8,724 nucleotides of DNA from an uncultured Rhodospirillales bacterium (GTDB taxonomy: Bacteria; Pseudomonadota; Alphaproteobacteria; Rhodospirillales; Casp-alpha2), in the NCBI GenBank assembly GCA_938074585.1, contig CALJEW010000068.1:1-8724 (forward strand), written 5' to 3'. A program made the translations under genes and the position numbers. Positions within the stretch are counted from its first letter, which is position 1. Each line of letters starts with the position of its first letter. Under the pieces are notes generated by a model, which saw only the letters and a program-made list of their open reading frames with translations, ran no database searches and was not told where the DNA came from. Shown in pieces: positions 1 through 7,400 of the stretch.

Positions 1-429
1 CCGCCCACAGCCCATAGCAAATAAAGTATCTCCTGAAAACAAAGCGTCTGAATCTGCGAACCAATAGGCATTATGGCCGCGGGTGTGTCCGGGGACATCA
101 AAAACTTGGGCAGTTGCGTTGCCAACAGCGTAGGTGTCTCCATCTGAAACTTCAACATCAATGCCCGGGATTCGTTCCGCATCAGCTTTCGGCCCAACAA
201 TGATGCAATCCGTTTGTTGCTTCAGTTTCAAATTAGCTCCCGTGTGGTCAGCATGATGATGGGTATTCAAAATATGAGTTAATTTCCAGCTCTTTGCCGT
301 CAAAGCATCCAACACTGGGCCACCGACTGCCGGATCAACTACGGCTGTCGCACCGGTTTCAGCATCATGGGCCAAATAGATGTAATTGTCGTTCAAGACC
401 GCGATCTGATGAATTTCCAGTTTGCTCAT
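1..429 (-). CDS. gloB: Hydroxyacylglutathione hydrolase (glyoxalase II), 3' part missing
   Basis: Glyoxalase II hydrolyses S-D-lactoylglutathione to D-lactate and glutathione, the second step of cytoplasmic methylglyoxal detoxification. The first 143 residues are present, of about 255 usual for the family; the C-terminal substrate-binding part lies beyond the window start. What is visible is a metallo-beta-lactamase fold. It has the opening LNDNYIYLAHD (residues 12-22), the metal-binding motif THHHADHTGAN (56-66), PGHTRGH (113-119) with the next metal histidine, and FSGDTLFAMGCGR (131-143) with the bridging aspartate, a hallmark of GloB rather than of generic MBL hydrolases. The ATG at 429-427 has a good ribosome binding site (AGGAA, about 7-8 bases upstream). 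The gene is divergent from the transporter pair. Nothing appears damaged in the visible part. Confidence 0.93.
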   Translation of the reverse strand, partial: MSKLEIHQIAVLNDNYIYLAHDAETGATAVVDPAVGGPVLDALTAKSWKLTHILNTHHHADHTGANLKLKQQTDCIIVGPKADAERIPGIDVEVSDGDTYAVGNATAQVFDVPGHTRGHNAYWFADSDALFSGDTLFAMGCGR

Positions 430-472
430 AATAGTTCCTAATTGCTTTCAATGCGTGCTATGAATGTAAGGC

Positions 473-502
473 ATTTTAGGAGAAGAAAAAACCTTTTTCC
501 AA
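473..502 (-). promoter_or_regulatory. Candidate sigma70-type promoter for gloB
   Basis: On the minus strand, TTGGAA (502-497) and TAAAAT (478-473) are separated by 18 bases. A start would fall near 466, giving a leader of roughly 37 bases that includes the AGGAA ribosome binding site. The match is reasonable, but the region is AT-rich and such matches arise by chance, so this is only a candidate. Confidence 0.33.
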
Positions 503-552
503 TATAGAAACAAACAGTCAAACGTTTTTTTTGAGTTAACAGCAAGACGAAC

Positions 553-633
553 TTGTGTCAGACAGCACCCGCGAGGTAATCTTATAGCGTTTGTGAAATT
601 GCCTTTTTGGCTTCTTATATATAGCCTGAAATT
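553..633 (+). promoter_or_regulatory. Upstream region of the transporter pair, two weak promoter candidates
   Basis: The gap between gloB and the EamA gene (430-633) contains no gene; the one reading frame there (minus strand, 448-750) has no recognisable protein. On the plus strand two weak sigma70-like pairs are visible. One is TTGTGT (553-558) with TAATCT (577-582), spacer 18. The other is TTGTGA (591-596) with TTATAT (615-620), spacer 18. Use of the second would start transcription only a few bases before the GTG start at 634. A run of eight T lies near 524-532. No clear operator palindrome was seen. Confidence 0.25.
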
Positions 634-1584
634 GTGAAGCCTTTGCTTACAGAAGCCACTAAATCCCTCCCTCAGAACCCGCTCGCTGGTATTGGCTGGA
701 TGATATTGACGGGTCTGTTTTTTGTCAGCGTTACAGGTATTGTTCGCCACATTGGATCCTCGCTCCCTGCCATCGAAATGGCGTTTATTCGGTATGCATT
801 TGGTATCCTTTTGGTCGTTCCTGCCCTCATTTCTTTGTGCAAAAATCCACCGACTATAAAACTCACTCGATTTTTTGCAATTCGTGGTTTTTTACATGCC
901 TTCGGTGTCATCCTTTGGTTTTATGCCATGGCTCGAATTCCCATAGCAGAAGTAACTGCCATTGGCTATGTCGCCCCTATTTTTGTCGCACTAGGAGCCG
1001 CTTTGTTTTTGGGTGAAAAGCTCCATGCCCGCCGGATCATCAGTATTGTAATCGGCTTTATTGGCGCTCTGATTATTTTACGCCCCGGGTTTCAAGAAAT
1101 TAATTCAGGCCAATTGGCGCAATTGTGTGCAGCACCCATATTCGCGGCCTCGTTCTTGATGGCAAAACGGATGACAGACAATCAAGGTACGGGCATCATC
1201 GTTGCCACATTAACTGTTTTTTGCACCATCGCACTGCTACCCGGTGCTATATACTCTTGGCAAACCCCCAGCCCTCATGAAATCGGCTGGTTATTTTTAA
1301 CTGCTATAATGGCGACCTGTGGCCATTACACTTTAACCCGTGCCTTCAAAGCGGCCCCCATCACGGTCACCCAACCGCTTAGTTTTCTGCAATTGGTTTG
1401 GGCTTCAATATTGGGCGTGATCTTGTTTAATGAAGCCATCGATATATATGTTATCGTCGGTGGTGGGATTGTAGTTGCGTCTGTCACTTACATTTCACAT
1501 CGCGAATCAAAAGCCACGCGTGCTCGTAAATCGCCTGCAGTCGTTGTGCTCAAATCACCCACCGCCGACCAGATAAAGTCATGA
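634..1584 (+). CDS. EamA/DMT-superfamily permease (two EamA domains)
   Basis: Inner-membrane permease of the drug/metabolite transporter superfamily, 316 residues, the usual length for ten-helix members. Two EamA repeats are visible, roughly residues 18-150 and 160-290. The first begins at the hydrophobic GIGWMILTGLFFVSVTGIV. The second half contains GHYTLTRAFKAAPITVTQPLSFLQLVW followed by an FNEAID turn, a typical C-terminal EamA signature. The basic tail after about residue 290 should be cytoplasmic. The start is GTG at 634: an in-frame TAG at 622 leaves no other upstream common start codon, and the next ATG (700) lies inside the first helix. No Shine-Dalgarno sequence precedes the GTG. The gene ends overlapping the MFS gene by ATGA. 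The substrate cannot be read from sequence; relatives export amino acids, metabolites or drugs. Confidence 0.88.
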   Translation: MKPLLTEATKSLPQNPLAGIGWMILTGLFFVSVTGIVRHIGSSLPAIEMAFIRYAFGILLVVPALISLCKNPPTIKLTRFFAIRGFLHAFGVILWFYAMARIPIAEVTAIGYVAPIFVALGAALFLGEKLHARRIISIVIGFIGALIILRPGFQEINSGQLAQLCAAPIFAASFLMAKRMTDNQGTGIIVATLTVFCTIALLPGAIYSWQTPSPHEIGWLFLTAIMATCGHYTLTRAFKAAPITVTQPLSFLQLVWASILGVILFNEAIDIYVIVGGGIVVASVTYISHRESKATRARKSPAVVVLKSPTADQIKS

Positions 1585-2729
1585 CCGATAATCGCTCACC
1601 TTGGCTGATTGCATTGGGGGGCATGTTGGCTTTGGCTGTAGCGGTTGGCCTTGGGCGCTTTATTTATACACCAATATTGCCCAATATGATTGCCGATTTG
1701 GGTTTAAGTAAAACGCAAGCAGGATGGATTGCATCCGCTAATTACGTTGGTTATTTGGTTGGTGCGTTAGCTGCATCATCCCCAAGATTACGGGGGTCCC
1801 GCCGCCTTTGGATGATTAGTGGGCTTTTATTAGGTGCCACAACAACTGCTCTTGTTGGTTTGGTTTCCGATTTAGCGGCCTTCATAATAATTCGCTTTAT
1901 CGGCGGCGTAGCCAGCGCTTTTGCTTTTGTTTACTCATCCACATTGGTTGTTGATCAATTGCTTAAAATGAACCAGGGCGGCTTATCGGCAGTTCATTTT
2001 GGCGGCGTTGGATTGGGCATCACTCTGTCTGCTCTGATTGTATCCGGCGCTGTAATAATTGGTATCGATTGGCGGGGGCAATGGATTGCAGGCGGCTTAG
2101 TATCTCTTTTTGCAGCCCTACTTGTTTGTCTGCTGGTTCCTGAACAATCTCAATCTGGGGCCGTTTCCGGGGCTGGTAAAAAAAAGCCGGGGCTAATTGC
2201 GTTGATCGCAGCCTATGGGTTATTTGGTTTTGGCTACATCATCACCGCAACCTTTTTAATGACCATCGTTCGCGAAACCGGGGGAGTTCACAAATTGGAA
2301 CCGGTTATTTGGTTGGTCGTTGGTTTGACTGGAATTCCATCCGTTGCGGCATGGATGTGGGTTGGGCGTCGGGTTGGTGTTTTAAGAGCCTTTTCCATTG
2401 CATGCATTGCTGAAGTGATAGGTGTTTGTGCCAGCGTCCTGTGGTCATCGCCGGTCGCGTTGTTAATGTCCGGAATTCTGTTAGGCGGCACGTTCATTGC
2501 CTTAACCGCGCTGGGTTTGGTTGGAGGGCGGGCCTTTACCACGGGCGACCCTCGTCAAGTTGTTGGCTTGATGACGGCATCATTTGGTTTTGGCCAAATC
2601 GTTGGCCCGACCTATGCGGGCACCTTATATGATATGACAGGTAGCTTCATTCCAGCATCTATGACCGCCGTTGTTGCCCTAATTGTATCTTCCGTCGTAG
2701 TCCTTTATATTTCCAATCGTAATTTCTAG
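1581..2729 (+). CDS. MFS transporter, YbfB/YjiJ type
   Basis: Twelve-helix major facilitator permease of 382 residues in the inner membrane. The N-terminal helix carries GLGRFIYTPILPNMI (residues 23-37), the conserved opening of the YbfB/YjiJ group. It is followed by a Q-A-G-W-I-A-S-A-N-Y-x-G-Y-L-x-G helix 2, also typical. A charged loop near residues 190-204 (SGAGKKKPG) probably separates the two six-helix halves. Glycine-rich helices in the second half (ILLGGTF, FGFGQIVGPTYAG) fit the fold. Its ATG overlaps the stop of the upstream EamA gene (ATGA at 1581-1584) and no strong ribosome binding site is seen, so translation is probably coupled. The substrate of this group is not established. 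Membership is a confident call; an exporter role is inference. Confidence 0.88.
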   Translation: MTDNRSPWLIALGGMLALAVAVGLGRFIYTPILPNMIADLGLSKTQAGWIASANYVGYLVGALAASSPRLRGSRRLWMISGLLLGATTTALVGLVSDLAAFIIIRFIGGVASAFAFVYSSTLVVDQLLKMNQGGLSAVHFGGVGLGITLSALIVSGAVIIGIDWRGQWIAGGLVSLFAALLVCLLVPEQSQSGAVSGAGKKKPGLIALIAAYGLFGFGYIITATFLMTIVRETGGVHKLEPVIWLVVGLTGIPSVAAWMWVGRRVGVLRAFSIACIAEVIGVCASVLWSSPVALLMSGILLGGTFIALTALGLVGGRAFTTGDPRQVVGLMTASFGFGQIVGPTYAGTLYDMTGSFIPASMTAVVALIVSSVVVLYISNRNF

Positions 2730-2811
2730 CATAAATCAATTTCAAGGCTGGCGCTTGTCTATAAAATACGATTGAATTCATCTATATTTATTATATTTCT
2801 ACGGATTTTAA
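2730..2811 (+). promoter_or_regulatory. AT-rich leader before the acetyltransferase gene
   Basis: An 82-base AT-rich gap separates the MFS gene from the GNAT gene. It has sigma70-like pieces, such as TTGAAT (2772-2777) and TATATT (2792-2797), but with a short 14-base spacer, and TTGTCT (2755-2760) without a well-placed partner. No terminator hairpin is evident for the upstream operon, so read-through into the GNAT gene is possible. The base composition suggests a promoter, but no exact site can be named. Confidence 0.22.
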
Positions 2812-3327
2812 ATGCCTATTGATTATAAAATTATTTATCTTGCCGATGCACGGGAACTGATTGTTCCCTTGGCCCCAATGTTTATTGACGAGTGGGAGCC
2901 TTATTATGGTCGCCAAGGGCCGGGCGATGCCGAAACTGATTTAAATGATTGCTGCAATCACGATGAAATTCCACTGGCATTGGTTGCCATTGGTGAAGAT
3001 AAAGAAATCTTAGGCACTGCGGCGCTTAAAGCCCGCTCCATCGATACCCATCGCCATCTATCACCCTGGCTGACGGCCATGTTTGTGGTTGAACGCTACC
3101 GAGGCCAAGGGATCGGTGTTGCGTTGATTGAAGGAATTGAAAAAAACGCCCTCCACTTAGGTTATAACCGCTTATATGTGGGATCAGGCGGCGTCACAAC
3201 GGCAATGCGAACCGGCGGTTGGACGCCCATTAATGAGCCTGAAATCATGCGTGGCCCGATCGAAATCTTTGAGCGCGACTTACGCGAGCTTAATACTTAC
3301 AGCGCATCAAACACATCAAAGGGTTAA
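2812..3327 (+). CDS. GNAT-family N-acetyltransferase
   Basis: Probable cytoplasmic acetyl-CoA-dependent N-acetyltransferase, 171 residues, normal for a single GNAT domain. The acetyl-CoA pyrophosphate-binding motif A is clear: strand LTAMFVVERYRGQGIGVALIEGIEKNA with the R-G-Q-G-I-G loop at residues 97-102. The preceding strand ALVAIGEDKEILGTAAL (56-72) and the following GYNRLYVGSG strand (117-126) complete the core of the fold. The N-terminal part (FIDEWEPYYGRQGPGDAETDLNDC) should contribute to substrate binding. The ATG at 2812 is preceded only by a weak GGA-like element. The acceptor substrate is unknown; relatives acetylate amino groups of small molecules, antibiotics or proteins. The decayed transporter gene begins 23 bases downstream on the same strand and may once have been co-transcribed. 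Confidence 0.86.
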   Translation: MPIDYKIIYLADARELIVPLAPMFIDEWEPYYGRQGPGDAETDLNDCCNHDEIPLALVAIGEDKEILGTAALKARSIDTHRHLSPWLTAMFVVERYRGQGIGVALIEGIEKNALHLGYNRLYVGSGGVTTAMRTGGWTPINEPEIMRGPIEIFERDLRELNTYSASNTSKG

Positions 3328-3350
3328 GTAACGTATCTATTTGTTGTTTG

Positions 3351-3931
3351 ATGCCTACACCTGAAACACACCCGACGGAACGTACGGCCGCTTCTTTTTG
3401 GTTGCACTTGCCGTCAATGCGGCGAAGCTCAGTATTGAAGCTTTGGCAGGCTAGCAAGCCCGCTCGATTTCTTTGCAAGCCGTTGTTCTCGACTTTTTTA
3501 GCGATACGACAACCTATGCCATTACTTTGGTTATTTGGGTATGGGCGTGCGGGACAGAACCTGAGCCGAAATGGCCAAAGGAATATAGCTTGGTTTGTTC
3601 TGGCTATGGGTCATAACGACCACCACCCAGCGTTTCTATAACGCCGAGCCCCCAGTCGCTGATATTGTGGGTAGCATTGGCTTACTTGCGCTTATCGCCA
3701 ACCTTTTTTGAGCTTATCTTTTATTCAAATTCCGCCCCGGCGACGCCAACATGCGGTCCGTTTGGCTGCGCTCCCGCAACGATAGGATTGCTAATGTCGA
3801 GTTTATTTGTGGCGGTGCTGGGGTGTGGGTCAGAATTAGCCCTTGGCGCCATCATTGCTTTATTATCGCTGTAGGCATCGGTATCGTTTATCAAACAAGC
3901 AATGGTAGAGCTTAAACAAGTCTCGGCTTAA
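3351..3931 (+). pseudogene. Decayed cation-diffusion-facilitator-like cation transporter gene
   Basis: No intact frame spans this stretch, but joined frames read as one membrane cation transporter of about 190 residues, similar in length to short CDF/DmeF-like proteins. Frame starting at 3398: LVALAVNAAKLSIEALAG, TAG stop at 3452, then QARSISLQAVVLDFFSDTTTYAITL, which keeps a D-x3-D metal-site pattern. The frame then changes between about 3520 and 3545. In the next frame GMGVRDRT, TGA (3562), AEMAKGI, TAG (3586), LGLFWLWV and later ADIVGSIGLLALIANLF appear. TGA (3709) follows, then AYLLFKFRPGDANMRSVWLRSRNDRIANV, which matches the family's GDANxRSVWxxSRND block. Near 3880-3895 the frame changes back, giving FIKQAMVELKQVSA and a TAA at 3929-3931. 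ATG 3351 (MPTPETHP) may be the old start, although it too lies in a different frame. Family recognition is from memory of conserved blocks. The protein cannot be functional. Confidence 0.78.
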
Positions 3932-3977
3932 AAAACTCTTTAAAAACCCTACAAAAAAAGCAGGATTTTTAAAGAGT
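3931..3977 (-). terminator. Intrinsic terminator downstream of trxA
   Basis: An inverted repeat pairs ACTCTTTAAAAACC (3935-3948) with GGATTTTTAAAGAGT (3963-3977). That is about 14 base pairs with one bulged base and a loop of about 14. Read on the minus strand, the hairpin begins about 20 bases after the trxA stop and is followed by a run of T (complement of 3930-3935), as expected for a Rho-independent terminator. The stem is AT-rich with only a few GC pairs, so it may be modest in strength. The plus strand lacks a following T run. It therefore serves trxA rather than the decayed gene that converges on it. Confidence 0.7.
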
Positions 3978-3996
3978 ATGGGTTGAGCCGTCGGGT

Positions 3997-4314
3997 TTAA
4001 AGTTCCGATTCTACCCATTCAACCAATTGGCTTTTTGGTAAAGCGCCAACTTTAGTTGCTGCAACTTCGCCATTTTTGAATAAAATCAATGTTGGGATAC
4101 CACGAACACCATATTTAGACGGAACGCCAGGGTTGTCATCGATGTTTACTTTAGCAATAGTGACCTTGCCACCCATCTCAGTTGCCATTTCTTCCAAAGC
4201 TGGTGAAATTTGTTTGCAGGGTCCGCACCATTCTGCCCAAAAATCGACCAATACCGGGCCTTCTGCGTTTAATACGTCTGCATCAAAGGATGCGTCTGTT
4301 ACCTTTATCGACAT
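3997..4314 (-). CDS. trxA: Thioredoxin
   Basis: Small cytoplasmic dithiol-disulfide oxidoreductase, 105 residues, the normal length of bacterial TrxA. It reduces disulfides in ribonucleotide reductase, peroxiredoxins, methionine sulfoxide reductase and other partners, and is itself recharged by thioredoxin reductase. The active site WCGPC lies at residues 29-33 in VDFWAEWCGPCKQISP. The buried aspartate of VDFWAEWC, the VNIDDNP turn (57-62), the cis-proline loop RGIPTLILFKNG (71-82) and the terminal VGALPKSQL helix are all present. The ATG has a good ribosome binding site (AGGA, 7-8 bases upstream). It lies 105 bases after addA on the same strand, an arrangement common in alphaproteobacteria. 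A terminator follows it, so no further gene is co-transcribed downstream. Confidence 0.97.
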   Translation of the reverse strand: MSIKVTDASFDADVLNAEGPVLVDFWAEWCGPCKQISPALEEMATEMGGKVTIAKVNIDDNPGVPSKYGVRGIPTLILFKNGEVAATKVGALPKSQLVEWVESEL

Positions 4315-4347
4315 GATTTTTTCCTATTACGACTAAAACTAAAATGA

Positions 4348-4376
4348 AATAATTGGGTCACAAAGTTGATTAACAA
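4348..4376 (-). promoter_or_regulatory. Candidate promoter for trxA in the addA-trxA gap
   Basis: On the minus strand, TTGTTA (4376-4371) and ATTATT (4353-4348) are spaced by 17 bases in an AT-rich gap. Transcription would start near 4341, about 26 bases before the trxA ATG. The -10 is imperfect. A separate promoter for trxA is plausible, because a thioredoxin is needed in far larger amounts than AddAB. Confidence 0.33.
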
Positions 4377-4379
4377 CTT
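4363..4379. repeat. Short inverted repeat overlapping the trxA promoter candidate
   Basis: AAGTTG and CAACTT form perfect 6-base arms around a 5-base centre, ATTAA. The repeat overlaps the proposed -35 of the trxA promoter, so it could be an operator for a dimeric regulator. The short arms and AT-rich surroundings mean chance cannot be excluded. Confidence 0.3.
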
Positions 4380-4419
4380 CTCAACCGTTTCTTAAATTTA
4401 GGCACGCGCTGACCCTTCG

Positions 4420-7400
4420 TCAAGGCTCATGCGGATCAAGTATGGCCCCACTTAACCACATAGCACGCGGGACATCGGTCCATAACAACACAGCCTCAAT
4501 CCGGCGGTCTGGATAAATCTTGCGAAGAGCCGCCCGATACAACGCCATTTGACGCAAATACTGAGGAGCCACTTGAGCTTCATCCGTCGGCGGTGGTCGA
4601 TTCGTTTTATAATCAACAATAATGATCAGGTCCTCATCAATGACAAGTCGGTCAATTTGAGCTGAAATAATTCCGGCACTCGCCCCCATTCCAACCGTGC
4701 CCACTAGCGGCACTTCAGCCACAGATTTCGGCCCAAATAACACAGAAAGTTCAGAATCGGTTAGGACAGCCACTGTTTCAGTGGCGATTTCAGCCTGTTG
4801 TGCCTCTGTCAGTTCATGCGTTTCCAGCGCCAAATAACGCTTCGCAGCACCTTCCCAATCTGTTGTTGGTAAATTGGGAAGTGTTTCTAACAAACGGTGG
4901 ATCAACGTGCCTCTTTTGAACCGTGCCCCATCGTCATCCCCCAACGGAGACCGAATCGGTGGGTTTTCATTGTCTGGTTGGGACGGATTAAGCGGTGATG
5001 GCGGCGATGGCTCTGCCGGTGGTGGTGATAAAATCCAGTCCGGTAATTTGGTATCAGAAGCGCTTAAGTGCAATACGGCCACGGTATTGTCTGGCGCTTC
5101 AACCTGCTCGCTTTGCAAACGTAGCCCTTCGGAGCCATCATCAAGTAAATAGGGTTCTGCCCCTTGACCCTGCAAGCCGCGCTTGACCAAATCGTACCAA
5201 CATCCCTCACTACGACCCCGGTTGGTTTCCCAACCACAAACATAAACCCGGTCTTGGGCGCGGGTTAAGGCAACATAAAGAAGGCGGCTATATTCATTCA
5301 GTGCATTTACTTTTGCTTGTTCGCGCATCTGACCACAAATTTGTTCTTCGTTATCTTTGATGACGGGCCAAAACAAAAGTGGATCATCACCTAATTTTTC
5401 CCAATACAAGCGGGATTCTAGGCGAGCGTCAGGGGTCACGCAGGTGTCAGGCAAAAACACAACATTGGCCTGCAAGCCCTTTGCGCCATGGACGGTCATC
5501 ACCCGAACTTCACCACGGCCCTGATCCAAATCGCGTTTGATATGCGTATTGTCCGCAGCCAACCAATGCAAAAATCCTTCTAAACTAGGTGGGTGATCGC
5601 GTTCAAAACTAAGAGCTAAATTTAAAAACTCATCAATAGGGTCTGCGGCATCAGGGCCTAAGCGTGCCAACAAATTATGACGACCGCGCCCTTCACCCAA
5701 AAGCCGAGCATAAAATTCAAACGGCGGAGTGAAATCAGCGCCGGAAGCCAAGCGCTCTAACCAAGCAGCAGCCAATTCGTATTTTTTCTGCTCAGCCCGC
5801 TTGTCGCGTAATTGTTGCCAGACCGTCGCTATTTTAGCTCGTCCATATGCCAAATCAAAAAGATCGTCGTCGTCCAGCCCCAAAAATGGCGACTTCAAAA
5901 CAATAGCTGTGTTTAGATCATCTTCCGGTAACAACGCAAAACGACCAACAGCAACCAAATCCATGATCGCCATTTGATCTAACAAAACCATGCGGTCACT
6001 GCCCGCTACCGGGATTTGCCGTTGTTTTAATTGACGCACCACTTCTTCTGCAAAATCACCGCGACGGCGCAATAAAATCATTATGTCACCGGGCTCGATA
6101 GCGCGCCTAGTTGAGCCCAATTGCTCGCCATTCACAAGCCAACCCGATATAGTATTCGCGATTTTTTCAGCCAATCTGGCGGCTGGGCTTTTTTGAGACA
6201 TCTGATCCAACGGCGCATCCCATGGATCATCTTCCAACACGTCATCAGGCGTCATTGTTGGCCATAACTCGACCATTCCAGCCTGCCCATCGCGGAACGA
6301 TAAATGCCGGATCAGCTCGTCCTCAACTTGCAAACCTGTTGGCGCACCTTCACCGGTGAACACAGAATCAACAGTATTTAGAATGGTCCAAACGGAACGG
6401 AACGATAAGGTCAACTCAACCGATTTCCAGGGTCGCTCCGCCGCTTTTGCCCGCTCAGAAAAATAGGTTTGCATTTCAGCAAACTTAATCGGGTCAGCCC
6501 CTTGGAAACTATAGATCGATTGTTTTTGATCACCGACAGCAAAGATCGTCCGCTCCAGCACGCGACCATCCATGACCGCTCCGTCGCCTGAAAAAAATTC
6601 AGACGCCAAAGCCGCGATCACTTCCCATTGTACGGGGCTAGTGTCTTGCGCTTCATCAACCAAAATATGATCAATGCCGCCGTCTAATTTATAATGTACC
6701 CAACTAACCCGACCATCGCCCAACAAATCCCGAGCTTTTAAAATTAGATCATCGTAATCCAACAATGCGCGGTGAGTTTTCAAATCGCCATAAACTTGTA
6801 TTAACGTTTCTCCAACCAGCACCAAAGCCTCGGTAGCTTCCGCAATCCGCAATCCTTTTAAACGCTCTTCCACTTCTAGAATTCTATTTTGTTCCATTAT
6901 CAAAGTATCAACTATGGCGGGTTCAATTTTTTCAACAGCCTTCGTTGCAAGCCGAGCCGTGGGCGTTCCTTTTTGGGTTACAAAAAGAAATTTGTAAGCA
7001 CCGTAGGCTGATAAGATCTCTGAATAGGTATCAGCCTTAATAAAGGCTCTAATCGCACCCGCTTTTTTCATATCCATCGCGGACCCTTGATCCAAGACAT
7101 CGGCCCCGCGCAACAAAGCGGCATCATTGCGACCAATTTTCTCAGCCATCATTGATGGCTCATTCGCATCACCAGTTATACCCAAACGCACCCTTACTGC
7201 GCGGCCCAACCCTTCTGCTCCGCCATGGCGATGCAATACTTCTTTCAAATGATGGCGATTGTCATCAATATCTTCCATCAAACTCTCAAACCCACCTTCA
7301 TCAACCAAGCCAGCAATAAATGAAAATGCTTTTTGGATTTCGTTTTCACCCGACCCAGCCCGGCGCATCAAATGATCACGGGCTTCTAGACGCAATTCGT

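Noticed and set aside
448..750. A 100-residue minus-strand open frame ahead of gloB
   Set aside because: It overlaps the start of the EamA gene in antisense, has no recognisable domain, and runs through the promoter region.
3348..3641. A 97-residue plus-strand open frame
   Set aside because: It lies over the cation transporter remnant in a frame that gives no family match; the conserved blocks are read in the other two frames.
3665..3874. A 69-residue hydrophobic plus-strand open frame that looks like a small membrane protein
   Set aside because: The adjacent frame carries the conserved GDANMRSVWLRSRND block, so this frame is a by-product of the decayed gene.
4874..5152. Gly/Ser-rich plus-strand open frame within addA
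   Set aside because: It is the antisense shadow of the proline-rich linker of AddA.
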